Part shown: positions 25,335-35,156 of the stretch, in pieces
Position numbering within the stretch: position 1 is the first letter of the stretch
How the letters are laid out: the number at the start of each line of letters is the position of its first letter
Notes under the pieces: model-generated
Seen by the model: only the letters and a program-made list of their open reading frames with translations
Database searches by the model: none
What the model was told of the DNA's origin: nothing
Position numbers and translations under genes: made by a program
Assembly: GCF_002754195.1 (NCBI RefSeq)
Contig: NZ_PEEU01000001.1
Coordinates: 5,208,001 to 5,272,000, forward strand
Direction of reading: 5' to 3'
Origin: Flavobacterium sp. 9
GTDB taxonomy: Bacteria; Bacteroidota; Bacteroidia; Flavobacteriales; Flavobacteriaceae
DNA: 64,000 nucleotides

Positions 25335-25687
25335 TTTTAGAAATTAGATTTTAGATTATAGAATAAAGAAAATAGAGAAAAGATTTTCTTGTATAAACAA
25401 AAAAGCTCCTAAAAGGAGCTTTTTTGTTATATCATATTTCAAATATAGCCCAAGGTTTCAACCTTGGGAGACGTAGCCAATGTCATTAAGTTAAGCTTTT
25501 AGAAAATAAAATCCGTTTTTATCTGCGTTTTTACGAAGTAAATCTGTTTTATCCGCGTCAAAATTATACCCTGATTTTGCTGATTCGCTAAAGCGAAAAC
25601 GCTGACAAAAACGGATTTTTCTAATTACTGTCTTGATTAAACTGTCAAGTAATTTTGTAGATTTTTTTTCTAATTGGGATGTATATT
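25335..25687. other. Spacer with terminator and small hairpin repeat
   Basis: No gene. After the terminator, CCCAAGGTT/AACCTTGGG (25449-25468) forms a compact hairpin inside a stretch common in such genomes (TATAGCCCAAGGTTTCAACC). The rest shows weak TCCGTTTTTATCTGCG-type repetition. Confidence 0.6.
25399..25425 (+). terminator. Intrinsic terminator of the PASTA-rluD operon
   Basis: AAAAAAGCTCC pairs with GGAGCTTTTTT around a four-base loop. Confidence 0.92.
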
Positions 25688-26302
25688 TTATTGAAGAGTT
25701 TTAATAGTTAAATCAATAACTTTTGCTTCTCCATTAGTTAAGAAACCTAGTTTTCCTTGTTGGCTTAGATTGCTTTTTTCAAGGGAACATTCTAAGAACG
25801 TTTCGTTATCGACTGAAAAGTATAATTGATTGTTTGTAACTCTGATTTTGACCGAATACCATTTGTTGTTTTCTAATTTCATTGTCTTTTTAAACAAAGT
25901 TGGCCCGCCACGTTTGCCGTATTCGTCACTGTTTTTATTGTAAGTTCCGTCTCCAATTACAATGTTTTGGTCGATTTGATACAAATAAGTTCTTATGTAT
26001 TTGTTCTTGTTAATATTGAGCATAACCTCAAATAGAGATTCTTTGGTCATGTTTACTTTAAAGTCAATTTCATAGTTTTTAGGAAGCTTTCTTTTAGATT
26101 CTATAACACCCCAATGCATCGGACCTCCGTTTCCTGTTAAGGTATCTTTTTGAAGAAACCATTCTTTTGATTCGAAATTCCAATCTCTTTTTAATGGATT
26201 AGTTTCTGTTATTTTGTATTCTTTTTTTGTCGTTGAAATTGTGCCGGAACACGAAGTGATTATTAGCGATAATGCTAATAATGCGATATATTTAATTTTC
26301 AT
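25688..26302 (-). CDS. Lipoprotein with a concanavalin-like/DUF1080-type domain
   Basis: 204 residues with a lipobox at C18 (LIITSC). The mature part is a beta-sandwich pattern (ESKRKLPKNYEIDFKVNM ... NNKWYSVKIRVTNNQLYFSVDN) like that of DUF1080/laminin-G-type domains that bind or act on sugars. Catalytic residues are not evident. The nine-base gap to the ABC ATPase gene indicates one operon. Confidence 0.6.
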   Translation of the reverse strand: MKIKYIALLALSLIITSCSGTISTTKKEYKITETNPLKRDWNFESKEWFLQKDTLTGNGGPMHWGVIESKRKLPKNYEIDFKVNMTKESLFEVMLNINKNKYIRTYLYQIDQNIVIGDGTYNKNSDEYGKRGGPTLFKKTMKLENNKWYSVKIRVTNNQLYFSVDNETFLECSLEKSNLSQQGKLGFLTNGEAKVIDLTIKTLQ

Positions 26303-26311
26303 TTTTGTGTT

Positions 26312-27553
26312 TTAATTTAACTCAGAGTGGTATTTTATTTTACCGATTGATCCTGTTGGGTTTGGTAAAAGTTCAAAAACCGAAGTAGGAGCAAGGCCAG
26401 ATTCTATACGATGTGAAACGTACAAAATACTCACGTTAGTTTCTTGTTTAATGGTGTTGATAAGCTGAATTACCAAATCTACATTTTCGTCGTCCAGACC
26501 TTCTACAGGTTCGTCGAGAATTAATAATGGCGGATGTTTTAAAACGGCACGAACAATCAGCGCAACTCTTTGCTGACCAATTGAGAGATCTATAAAACGT
26601 TTTTTTCTTAAACTTGTCATTTCAACAACTTCAAGCCATTGCGCTACATTTTGCTTTTGTAAAGTGGTTGGTTCGTTATATAATCCAATGGAATCAAAGA
26701 ATCCGGACAGAATCATTTGCTCTAAAGTGTGACCTTTTTGAAACAAATCTGTCATAGAAGTGGCGAAGATTCCGATTTGCTTTTTGATATCCCAAACGCT
26801 TTCTCCAGTTCCTTTTTTTCTTCCGAATAAATATAAGTCCTGACCAAATCCTTTTGGATTATCTCCTGTAATTAAAGATAGAATTGTGCTTTTTCCTGAA
26901 CCATTTGGACCAATTAATTGCCAGAATTCGCCTTGTTTTATCGTCCACGAAATTTGATCTAAAATTTTACGATCGTCATAACTTACCGAAACATTATTCA
27001 TTTTGATTAGTACACTTTCGTGAAAGGAATGCGGTTCAATCGCCTTTGGAATTGCGGCTGTATTTAAAGTTTTAAAGTGATTTTCGGTTTTTAAAAGAGG
27101 ATGTAATTCGAAAGAATTGTCTTTGATTTGTGCTTTATTCGGAACAAATTCTAAAACATCAACGGTACGATTAAGCAATTGAATAATCGCAATATTATCA
27201 GTTAGTTTCTCCAGTGATTGAGCTAGAACAACTCTTGAAGCCTGATCTAAATGATCAAATGGATTATCGAAAATTATAAAATCAGGGTTTTGATTGATGC
27301 AGTATTTCAGAAACTCTTTTTTGCGTTCGCCAGACGAGAAAGTTCTCAATTGTCTGTGTGATTCCGGAGAAGCTTCGACAGTGTCATATTGATATTCTTT
27401 TTCGATGAATTTTTCAATAGCAATATCTGAAAACAGAATTCCTTTTTGGTTGTTAAAAACCGCTAATTCTCCTTTGGCTTCACCGGAAAGTAAAGTGTCA
27501 ATAAAGGCTTTTTTATTTACCTGATTCGATAAAAGTATGTCCCAATGCTGCAT
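26312..27553 (-). CDS. Double ABC ATPase, ModF-like, with a degenerate first half
   Basis: 413 residues. The second half is complete: Walker A GPNGSGKST, signature LSIGQQR, Walker B LLILDEPVEGLD and the switch histidine SHR. The first half has a signature (FSSGERK) and a Walker B-like FIIFDNPFDHLD, but no Walker A, and Asn replaces the catalytic Glu. There are no membrane spans and no permease gene next to it, so this is a soluble ATPase of the ModF/PhrA kind rather than a transporter subunit. The target is unknown. Confidence 0.8.
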   Translation of the reverse strand: MQHWDILLSNQVNKKAFIDTLLSGEAKGELAVFNNQKGILFSDIAIEKFIEKEYQYDTVEASPESHRQLRTFSSGERKKEFLKYCINQNPDFIIFDNPFDHLDQASRVVLAQSLEKLTDNIAIIQLLNRTVDVLEFVPNKAQIKDNSFELHPLLKTENHFKTLNTAAIPKAIEPHSFHESVLIKMNNVSVSYDDRKILDQISWTIKQGEFWQLIGPNGSGKSTILSLITGDNPKGFGQDLYLFGRKKGTGESVWDIKKQIGIFATSMTDLFQKGHTLEQMILSGFFDSIGLYNEPTTLQKQNVAQWLEVVEMTSLRKKRFIDLSIGQQRVALIVRAVLKHPPLLILDEPVEGLDDENVDLVIQLINTIKQETNVSILYVSHRIESGLAPTSVFELLPNPTGSIGKIKYHSELN

Positions 27554-27685
27554 TTTAAAATGTATTTAGTTGTGTTTTTTTTGCCACGGATTTCACAGAT
27601 TAGAATGATTAATCTTTTTAAATCTTTTAATCTGTGGCTAAAAAAAAATATGAAAAACAGACTTTAAAGTATGTTTTTGCTAAAG

Positions 27686-28543
27686 TTATTTAGTTTCTTT
27701 TGTTGCCAATTCGCGATCGTTTCGTGACCATTCGCTCCAGGAACCTACATAAAGTTTTGGAATCGAAATTCCGGCATAATCCATTGCTAATAAATTATGG
27801 CAAGCTGTAACTCCGGAACCACAATGAACAATTATATTTTCAGAATTCTTGTCTTTTATAATTGCGGAATATTTCTCTGCTAAAACTTCAGCGGATTTGT
27901 AAAATCCATCTTCATTTAAATTTTCGCTAAACGGAACATTTATCGCACCGGGAATATGTCCGGCAATTAAATCCAGCGGTTCTGTTAAACCATCAAAACG
28001 ATTTTTATCTCTAACATCAATTACAATATTTTGATCGTTATTTCGGGCTTTTTCGACTTCGTCGATATCGGCCAAAAGTAATTTCCATTCTGATATTGGG
28101 TAATTTTCATTTGCATCAAAAATCTCAGTTTCTGAACTTGTTGGATAACCTGCTTTTATTGTCCCCTGTAAACCTCCATTTAAAACTTGAACTTTTTCGT
28201 GACCAATTGCTTTCAACATCCACCAAAATCTTGCTGCGGCATTTGATCCGTTTTTGTCGTCATAAATAATGACAAAACTAGAAGGCGAAATTCCAAGTTT
28301 AGAAAGCACTTGAGAAAATTTTTCGAAAGAAGGCAAAGGATGTCTTCCTCCGTTTGCTGGATCAGTTTCTACTGTCGCTAAATCTTTGTTCAAATCGATA
28401 TATCTAGCGCCTTTTAAATGTTCGTTTTTGTAGTTTTCTTCGGCATTGATTCCGGCTCTGGCATCAATTAGAACAAACTCAGAAGTATTACTTATTTGTA
28501 ACAATTCTTCAGGATTTATAAGTGGAGAAAGTTTAGCTGACAT
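27686..28543 (-). CDS. Thiosulfate/3-mercaptopyruvate sulfurtransferase (two rhodanese domains)
   Basis: 285 residues. The C-terminal rhodanese domain carries the active cysteine C241 in CGSGVTAC, a loop typical of mercaptopyruvate sulfurtransferase. The N-terminal domain has Asp (IYDDKNG) instead of Cys and is inactive, as is normal for the family. It moves a sulfane sulfur to cyanide or thiols in the cytoplasm. It stands alone. Confidence 0.9.
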   Translation of the reverse strand: MSAKLSPLINPEELLQISNTSEFVLIDARAGINAEENYKNEHLKGARYIDLNKDLATVETDPANGGRHPLPSFEKFSQVLSKLGISPSSFVIIYDDKNGSNAAARFWWMLKAIGHEKVQVLNGGLQGTIKAGYPTSSETEIFDANENYPISEWKLLLADIDEVEKARNNDQNIVIDVRDKNRFDGLTEPLDLIAGHIPGAINVPFSENLNEDGFYKSAEVLAEKYSAIIKDKNSENIIVHCGSGVTACHNLLAMDYAGISIPKLYVGSWSEWSRNDRELATKETK

Positions 28544-28586
28544 TTTATTTATCTTTTTTACTTATTATGAACTATTTTAAACTTTA

Positions 28587-29393
28587 CTAATCGGCGAAAG
28601 CCTGACCGTAAAAAACTAAAAATGTATTGTTTGTTTTGTCGTATCGCAAACAATCCCAACTGTTGTAAACAGCGCTTGTAGCAATACAAAGTGTATTGTC
28701 CAAATTTGTTTTTGATACCTTTTTTGCAAAGCAACCGCTTTTTAATATAAAGTTTTCGTCTTTTGAGATATCGGTAATTTTAACGGGCGTGTATTCTAAA
28801 TACGATTCGGTACTTTTTGCAAGAGATTCTTCATTGCTGAATAAAAATTCATTTGCAAATCGATAATCTAATGTCCCAAAAGAATAGAAATTGCAATTTG
28901 CATTTTTTAAGCCGTTTATAACTTTTATATCTTTATATAATTCAGCGTATGTATTGGTTGTTCCGTTATAAAGCAAAATCGAAATTTTCACATTCTTTTT
29001 GTCATACACTATAAAAACAAAGTCGTTGCTGTTTTCCTGAAATAAACTTCCTTTTGCTGTATAAAGCAATTCGTAATCCGGCTTTGTTTTGAAAAAAGAT
29101 TGTTGTTCTTCGTTTATGTTTTGAATTAGTTTATTATGAATTTCTAAGAAGATGTTTTTTTCTGAAAGACGTTTTAAACTTTCTTTTTCTTTGCTTATTC
29201 GTTCAGCATCTTCAGGATTATCATAAGATGAAATTTGATATTGAATTGAATCAACAGTTTCAGTTTTTATGCTGCTGTCTTTTGTAATTTCTTTTTTAGT
29301 GTTACTTGCGTGATTTATTTTATTCTCCTCTTGTTTTGAGTTACAGGAAATTTGTAATAGTGTAAAAATAACTAGGACAATTTTATTTCTCAT
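28587..29393 (-). CDS. Putative lipoprotein of unknown function
   Basis: 268 residues from the ATG at 29393. That start gives a compact signal peptide with lipobox LQISC, while an upstream ATG adds seven residues. The mature part begins with a Lys/Asn/Ser-rich linker and continues as a mixed alpha/beta region without a recognised motif. It lies between the sulfurtransferase and a ThuA-type gene, all on the minus strand. Confidence 0.55.
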   Translation of the reverse strand: MRNKIVLVIFTLLQISCNSKQEENKINHASNTKKEITKDSSIKTETVDSIQYQISSYDNPEDAERISKEKESLKRLSEKNIFLEIHNKLIQNINEEQQSFFKTKPDYELLYTAKGSLFQENSNDFVFIVYDKKNVKISILLYNGTTNTYAELYKDIKVINGLKNANCNFYSFGTLDYRFANEFLFSNEESLAKSTESYLEYTPVKITDISKDENFILKSGCFAKKVSKTNLDNTLCIATSAVYNSWDCLRYDKTNNTFLVFYGQAFAD

Positions 29394-29471
29394 TGAATTA
29401 TATTTTCTCGGCATTAATTTTAAAAGTTCTTTAGGATTTATAATTTAGAAAAGTTTGATATTTAAATGATT

Positions 29472-30326
29472 TTATTTTTTAGAATTTCCTAGCCAAAGCA
29501 AAGCATTCAAAATTAATTGGCTTTCTACTTTGTTTTCAAATGTATATGAGAGTGTTTTATTCGTTCCGTGTTCATAATCAATATCATTATGCCCCATATT
29601 TACATAAAGCATTTTGTAGTTTTTATTGGTCCAAACGACAGGATAGTAACCGCTATGCCAGATTTCATGCGCTTTTGGTCCGGTTCCAAGTGGGAAACTG
29701 CTTTCGTCGATTGCCAAAAGAATTTTTATATCCGGATTTTTGGTAAGATCGTTATTCCATCGATACCATTCGTTTGGCGCTGATGAAAATGTTTTAGGAA
29801 TATTTTTAGTAACAGGATGCTGATTTTCTACTCGCAAAACCGCCGATGTAGGTCGCCAGGTATTGCTTCCGTATTCGCCGGAACCTAAGAAAGTATTGTG
29901 ATACCAATTCCAGTTTTGAAGATAATCAGAATCGTTTAAGGCAAAAGCCGAAAAATGAAAACCTATAAAACCGCCGCCATTTTCCATGTATTTCTGAAAT
30001 GCTTCTCGCTGATTTGGTGTTTCAGGTCTTGTATCCAGAAATAAAACAACTTGGTATTTTGCGAGGAATTTAGCGTTTAGATTGTCCCAATTGTTGGTAG
30101 AATCATATTCAAAATGATTTTCTTCGGCAATTTTAGGAAACCATTTATTCGCTTCATGAACAAAACTTATATGTGCCTGATCATTTTTTGCGGTATAAAA
30201 AGCAATTACTTTAAATTTTGATTTGCTTTTTTTCCGTTGAGAATATCCTGTAAAACAACTTAAAAAAAGTATTATCAAGAGACTCTTTACAACAAGAATA
30301 GAAGTTTTTTGATTAAAAATTGACAT
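29472..30326 (-). CDS. Exported ThuA-domain protein
   Basis: 284 residues with an N-terminal signal/anchor segment (VVKSLLIILFLSCFTGYS, a possible lipobox at LFLSC). The body follows the ThuA pattern: KVIAFYTAK, then VVLFLDTRP, then NGGGFIGFHFSAFA and the late GHND. ThuA is a class I glutamine-amidotransferase-like fold found in sugar-utilisation clusters. The activity is not settled. No sugar genes are adjacent here. Confidence 0.82.
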   Translation of the reverse strand: MSIFNQKTSILVVKSLLIILFLSCFTGYSQRKKSKSKFKVIAFYTAKNDQAHISFVHEANKWFPKIAEENHFEYDSTNNWDNLNAKFLAKYQVVLFLDTRPETPNQREAFQKYMENGGGFIGFHFSAFALNDSDYLQNWNWYHNTFLGSGEYGSNTWRPTSAVLRVENQHPVTKNIPKTFSSAPNEWYRWNNDLTKNPDIKILLAIDESSFPLGTGPKAHEIWHSGYYPVVWTNKNYKMLYVNMGHNDIDYEHGTNKTLSYTFENKVESQLILNALLWLGNSKK

Positions 30327-30360
30327 TGAATGTGGTTTGGTTGGTTAGTTAATTTTTTGA

Positions 30361-30750
30361 TTAATCAGGAATTTTTTCGATCAAAATTTCATTTCCGGAT
30401 TTGTCATAATACGTACATGTCATTTCGATAATATCAACTCTCCATTTTGCAATACCACATTGAGCAGCATGATTACAGAAAGTCAGATAATCCGTTTGTC
30501 CGCTTTGGTGCATTACCAAAAATTCAATAAAACGTTCTTTATTGGGAAGAGCAGCAACCTCAATTTCCGGATATCTTTCCTCTGCTGAAACGGTATAATT
30601 ATTTACGCCATAATATTCGACATTACCATTATTTACAAATGTGTCGTAACCTTTAACGCCCAAAATGATTAGGTCTTGTATATAATTTGGGAAATCTGCA
30701 CCGCTTTGTACTTTCGAATGCGCTTCTTTGATTTGTTCTAGTGTAAACAT
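30361..30750 (-). CDS. DUF1398-family protein
   Basis: 129 residues, soluble. The pattern FTLEQIKEAHSKVQSGADFP, then VEYYGVNN, then CNHAAQCGIAKWRVD matches DUF1398 (YbcV-like), a small domain of unknown function. It lies 34 bases downstream of nothing on its strand and upstream of the ThuA gene, so it might be co-transcribed with it. Confidence 0.8.
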   Translation of the reverse strand: MFTLEQIKEAHSKVQSGADFPNYIQDLIILGVKGYDTFVNNGNVEYYGVNNYTVSAEERYPEIEVAALPNKERFIEFLVMHQSGQTDYLTFCNHAAQCGIAKWRVDIIEMTCTYYDKSGNEILIEKIPD

Positions 30751-30887
30751 ATATTTTAGTTTTAGATTATTGATTTTAAAAGTGTTACTGCGAATTCACG
30801 AATTTCAATTCTAAATTGTTTAAATATAATTTGTGAATTGCTCCGCCAGTTCGCTGTCGCTAGGGTCGTGGCGGAAAACCTTATTGT

Positions 30888-31877
30888 TTATTTCAAAAAT
30901 ACAATTAATGGTTTTATAAATTGATCGAAAGATTCAATATGTGGCAAATGTCCGGTATTTGGAACTTCGACTAATTTTGAATTCGGAATCGCTTTTTGTG
31001 TCTTTTTGCCTAGTTCTAAATAGTTTCCCATTGTTTTTCGAACTTCTTCAGAAACCAATGGTTTTCCTAAAGCTGTTTTATCTCTTGTTCCGATGATTAA
31101 AAGTGTTGGACTTTTTATGTTTTTAAATTCATATAAAACCGGTTGTGTAAAAATCATATCATACAAAAGTGCCGAGTTCCAGGCAACGCGATCATAATCC
31201 GGAGCAGTGGTCCATCCAGCGCCAAGTTCAGCCCATTTTTGGAAATCAGCATTCCATTTTCCATCATAATAATTGGTCATTTGATAGGTTTTTATGTTCT
31301 GATAGTTTTGTTTTAATTCAGATTCATACCACCAATCAACAGGTTTGTAAGGAACAACGAGTTTCCAGTCTTCAAGACCAATTGGATTTTCAAGAACTAA
31401 TTTTTCGGTAGTTTCCGGATACATTAGGGCAAATCTGGTTGCTAACATTCCGCCCATTGAATGACCGAGAATGGTTGTTTTTTCGATTCCTAAATGATCT
31501 AATAATTTTTTGGTATTTTCTGCGAGTTGCTGAAATGTGTATTGAAAATTATCCGGTTTTGACGATTTTCCAAATCCTATCTGATCCGGAACTATAACTC
31601 GAAATCCTTCGGCGCTTAATGCTTTTATAGTAGTTTCCCAATAAGCTCCGTTGAAATTTTTGCCGTGAAGTAAAACGATGTTTTTGTTGTTGTAATTCTG
31701 CGGAATAATATCCATATAAGCCATTTTTAGATATTGGCGCTGATTGCTCAATTCTATGAACTTTACAGGAAATGGATATTCATAATTACTCAGATTAATA
31801 TCTAATGATTTGATTTTTACTTCTTGCGAAAAACAGAAAACAGGAAATAATAGGACTATTAACTTTATAATTTTCAT
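30888..31877 (-). CDS. Exported alpha/beta hydrolase
   Basis: 329 residues with a signal peptide (MKIIKLIVLLFPVFCFSQ). The hydrolase fold is clear: oxyanion segment LLHGKNFNGAYW (69-80), nucleophile elbow GHSMGG (S140), acid region IIGTRDKTA, and histidine NTGHLPH near the C terminus. The substrate is unknown. It probably acts on small esters or similar in the periplasm. Confidence 0.85.
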   Translation of the reverse strand: MKIIKLIVLLFPVFCFSQEVKIKSLDINLSNYEYPFPVKFIELSNQRQYLKMAYMDIIPQNYNNKNIVLLHGKNFNGAYWETTIKALSAEGFRVIVPDQIGFGKSSKPDNFQYTFQQLAENTKKLLDHLGIEKTTILGHSMGGMLATRFALMYPETTEKLVLENPIGLEDWKLVVPYKPVDWWYESELKQNYQNIKTYQMTNYYDGKWNADFQKWAELGAGWTTAPDYDRVAWNSALLYDMIFTQPVLYEFKNIKSPTLLIIGTRDKTALGKPLVSEEVRKTMGNYLELGKKTQKAIPNSKLVEVPNTGHLPHIESFDQFIKPLIVFLK

Positions 31878-32182
31878 TTTCGGACAGATTTTGAATTTAC
31901 AGGATTATAAAATTACCGTTAAGCATCTTTAAATGCAAAAAATAGAGTCTTAAAGTTATCAGAAAATCTGAAAAGAAGAGATTTTAAAACTGTTTGCTAT
32001 TATTTATTGTTGAATTTTTGGCGGATAAAGCATTATATTTTGTAAATTTAATACCCCGTAAGACACTGATTGTGAAAATGTTGCTTTTTAACGAGTAATG
32101 CTGCACTTCAAAGAACTTCTTTTATTAACAGGAAAATAGTCTGTAAATTAGAGTAAGAATGTTGTATGCTAAAACTGGTATT
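31878..32182. other. AT-rich spacer without a recognised element
   Basis: Divergent region between the hydrolase and an outer-membrane protein gene. I see no long hairpin and no repeat of the families found elsewhere. Confidence 0.5.
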
Positions 32183-32875
32183 ATGAAAAAAACTATACTT
32201 TTACTCTTACTAACAGCGCCTATATTTGCTCAGGAAGTGAATACATTTGATTTCGCTGTTATAAATTCTACACTGATATCTCCCAATATTGATCTCGATA
32301 AAGGCAGGAGCGTTGTTGCTGCTAATAAAGATGAATATTCGTCTTATTTTCAGTACGCATTTGATATGTGTGACGAAGATATTATTCTAGGCGCGGGAAT
32401 TGATAAATCTGAGATTGACCGAACTTATATAGGTTATATTGGAAAAATCTGCAATAAGTTTAGAGCGACAATTGGTATTGGTTATGTTGATTCAAGGAGT
32501 GATTATCAAGGAACTTTTACAGGATTTAGTGTTTCGTACCATTTTGGTGAAAACACTTTTGTAGGCGCAAGTTTAGAGAATTTGCATTCTACAAGTGTTG
32601 ATTATGAAACTGATGAGAGTTTTGATTACTACAAAAAACTGGTTCCAAAAGTTTTTGCGAGTTACGAAATTATTCCGCATTTGATTGCTTTTGGACAATT
32701 GAGCAGCAGAGTCAATGATATTGCTTTAAAATATCAAGTCGATAGATTTTCGACTGGCGGATTTTATTCCGGACATGGAGTCGGAGGTATTTTTGGAACT
32801 GTTAACATCGGCAGGTTTGCCGTTTCTTGCAGTACTACTTTTGATAAAGTGAATTTTGGTTTGAAATTTCAATAA
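32183..32875 (+). CDS. Putative outer-membrane beta-barrel protein
   Basis: 230 residues from the ATG at 32183, which starts a clean signal peptide (MKKTILLLLLTAPIFAQ). The ATG 24 bases upstream would place eight residues before it. The mature protein alternates short aromatic-ended beta strands and ends with VNFGLKFQ, an aromatic C terminus typical of outer-membrane barrels. No specific function recognised. Confidence 0.6.
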   Translation: MKKTILLLLLTAPIFAQEVNTFDFAVINSTLISPNIDLDKGRSVVAANKDEYSSYFQYAFDMCDEDIILGAGIDKSEIDRTYIGYIGKICNKFRATIGIGYVDSRSDYQGTFTGFSVSYHFGENTFVGASLENLHSTSVDYETDESFDYYKKLVPKVFASYEIIPHLIAFGQLSSRVNDIALKYQVDRFSTGGFYSGHGVGGIFGTVNIGRFAVSCSTTFDKVNFGLKFQ

Positions 32876-32996
32876 ATTGCCCACAGATTTTACTGATTAA
32901 GCGGATTGTCGCGGATTTTTGGTTTGTAAACTATTGTCTATTGTATTTTGTTTTTGAATTTAAATTTTGGTTACGAGGCTTTTATAGCAAATGTTT

Positions 32997-33096
32997 TGTC
33001 ATTTCGACGAAGGAGAAATCTCCACAAGTAACTCCGTAACGAGAATCAAATCTTTGTCGAGTTTCGTACGAAGATTTCTCCTTCGTCGAAATGACA
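32997..33096. repeat. 100-base TGTCATTTCGACGAAGGAG palindromic element
   Basis: 25-base arms at 32997-33021 and 33072-33096. It is the same length and nearly the same centre (GTAACTCCGTAACGA) as 13135-13234. Confidence 0.87.
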
Positions 33097-33137
33097 ATAT
33101 TGTGTTTAAAGAATAGAGCCTTGTGATATTTGTAGGT

Positions 33138-33983
33138 TTAGTTTTCAGTGTTCTTAATCGTTATTACTCTTTGCGGATATGGGATATCGATTTTAGCTTC
33201 GTCAAAACGTTTTTTTATACTTTGTAATAAATCACAATACATAACAAAACCATCTGTTGAGTTTTTGGCCCAAGCCCAGGCTTTTAAGTTTACGCTTGAA
33301 TCTGCGAGTGCAACAACTCTTGCTACAACCAAAGGTGTTTTTTGCTTTTTACTTTCGGCAGTTCTGGTGTCGATAAAAAGCGGATGTTTGGCAATTTCAT
33401 CTTGCATGATTTCTAATGCTTTTTCGACATTGGATTCATAACCAATTCCAATTTCAATGATTTTGCAGCATTTGGTATCGTGCATATTGGTGTTTACAAT
33501 AATCTGATTGCTTATTACGGAATTTGGGATTATGATTCGGTTGTTTTCGGCATCTTTCAAAACAACTTGTCTCAGATTAATATCTTCGACAGTACCTATA
33601 AAATTATTGATTGTGATTTTATCGTTGATTCGGAAAGGCTTAAAAATAACCAGAAAAATTCCGCTTACAATATTACTTAAAGCTTGTTGAGATGCTAAAC
33701 CTGCAACTAACGAAATAACGCCGGCACCTGCTAAAAAGGAATGACCAATAACTTTGAATTCGGGAATTTGTATTAAGGCAAAGGCAAACCCTAAAATGTA
33801 AATTACGGTTATAATTAAATGCTTTAAAAATCTAAATCCTGTCGCATCATATTCTTTATCGGTTAATTTTCGATACAAAAAATAGCGAAGTACTTTGTCT
33901 GTAACAGCGCCCAAAACGATTGTTACAAACGCAATTATAGCGATTATGATAATTATTCTGAAGTCTTTTAAGTAATCGATCAT
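33138..33983 (-). CDS. Small mechanosensitive ion channel (MscS family)
   Basis: 281 residues from the ATG at 33983. An upstream TTG would extend it by eight codons into the terminator of the thioesterase gene and is rejected. Three N-terminal spans are followed by the pore helix GAGVISLVAGLASQQALSNI and the beta domain (FRINDKITINNFIGTVEDI). It opens under membrane tension to release solutes. It stands alone. Confidence 0.9.
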   Translation of the reverse strand: MIDYLKDFRIIIIIAIIAFVTIVLGAVTDKVLRYFLYRKLTDKEYDATGFRFLKHLIITVIYILGFAFALIQIPEFKVIGHSFLAGAGVISLVAGLASQQALSNIVSGIFLVIFKPFRINDKITINNFIGTVEDINLRQVVLKDAENNRIIIPNSVISNQIIVNTNMHDTKCCKIIEIGIGYESNVEKALEIMQDEIAKHPLFIDTRTAESKKQKTPLVVARVVALADSSVNLKAWAWAKNSTDGFVMYCDLLQSIKKRFDEAKIDIPYPQRVITIKNTEN

Positions 33984-33996
33984 GAGTTTTGAATTT

Positions 33997-34043
33997 AAAA
34001 AATCCAAAAAACATATATTTAAAATTATAGTTTTTTGGATTTT
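33997..34043 (-). terminator. Terminator of the thioesterase gene
   Basis: Read on the minus strand, AAAATCCAAAAAAC pairs perfectly with GTTTTTTGGATTTT around a 17-base loop, and the stem ends in a T-run. Confidence 0.75.
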
Positions 34044-34071
34044 ATAAAGTTATGAAAAATGAAGTTTGTTT

Positions 34072-34509
34072 TTATAATCCAACAAAATCTTCGCTTTTTG
34101 GGAATATGCTCAAAGCTTCAATAGCAATTTCTGGTGTTGGAGATGCTAATTTGCGTAGTTTGGTATCCATCCATGCGCCATCAACTGTAATTACTGCACA
34201 AAGTGTATCGTCTTCTCTTCTAAATTCGTGAATGATTGACCAACGCGAAGCATCTGGTTTCATTTTTGAAGTTTTGGTATGAAGGAATATTTTATCTGAA
34301 AGTTTTAGTTCTTTTCTAAAGACACATTCTTCTCTAAATAAAACAGGACCAAAACCTTGTGTTTGCATTACTCTTAAAGTCAAACCAAGTTCTTCGAGGA
34401 TTTCGATACGATGTTGCGCACCAAAATCGTAATAAGCACTATGACGAACGTGAAAATTTGGGTCAAGATCTGACCAGCGAAATGAAATTTCTTTAATAAA
34501 TGAAGCCAT
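34072..34509 (-). CDS. Acyl-CoA thioesterase, 4HBT hotdog family
   Basis: 145 residues. The hotdog signature lies near the N terminus (FRWSDLDPNFHVRHSAYYDF), with the Asp that aligns with the catalytic residue of 4-hydroxybenzoyl-CoA-type thioesterases. A later FREECVFRKEL strand fits the family. It hydrolyses acyl-CoA thioesters. The chain preference is unknown. Single gene. Confidence 0.8.
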   Translation of the reverse strand: MASFIKEISFRWSDLDPNFHVRHSAYYDFGAQHRIEILEELGLTLRVMQTQGFGPVLFREECVFRKELKLSDKIFLHTKTSKMKPDASRWSIIHEFRREDDTLCAVITVDGAWMDTKLRKLASPTPEIAIEALSIFPKSEDFVGL

Positions 34510-34694
34510 TTTATACTTGTATTTTAATTTTATTCTGAATGTTTTTATATTGATTATTACTTCATAAAAACAATCATTTTCAGAAAACCGAAATTACAAA
34601 TAAAAAAGCAAATTGAGGATATAATGGTAAAAAGTATTATTCGTGCATAGTAAATTGTTTGATTTACAAACATCTATTTCTACATTATTTTTTA

Positions 34695-35081
34695 CTAGAC
34701 TTTTATCATTACGGTTCCGCTCAAAATATCATGAATAGCTCTTTTTTTTGTGCTTGAAAAAATACTTATAAAGGAAAGCCATCCAAGTAATAATTTAAAG
34801 AAATAACGAATTATAGCTTGGACAATATTAATTGATTCATTTTCATCAGAATTTTTTCGAACTCTGATTCCTTTTATATTATTACCAATTGTTCCTCCAA
34901 AAGTTGTCATAATAGGCTCATATAAAAATATCGATATTAGCAGAACAGCTCTTAACCAATCAGGAACATTTTTGAAATTGGATAAAACATCTGAAAAAAT
35001 AATCATGCAAGCAATTATTAAAACAGAATCAATTAGAATCGATTGAACTCGTTCAAGTATAAATGGGTATTTTTCTTTCAT
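34695..35081 (-). CDS. RDD-family membrane protein
   Basis: 128 residues with three membrane spans. The conserved R and D's lie in the first span (ERVQSILIDSVLIIACMI), and TFGGTIGNNIKGIRV and FSSTKKRAIHDILSGT are typical RDD blocks. The function of the family is uncertain, with transport or anchoring proposed. Single gene. Confidence 0.87.
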   Translation of the reverse strand: MKEKYPFILERVQSILIDSVLIIACMIIFSDVLSNFKNVPDWLRAVLLISIFLYEPIMTTFGGTIGNNIKGIRVRKNSDENESINIVQAIIRYFFKLLLGWLSFISIFSSTKKRAIHDILSGTVMIKV

Positions 35082-35156
35082 ATATTTTTTAACGAATATA
35101 GATTAAATTTTAATATTATTTGTAGTAATAGATTTTCTCATGAAAACGAATGTCCT

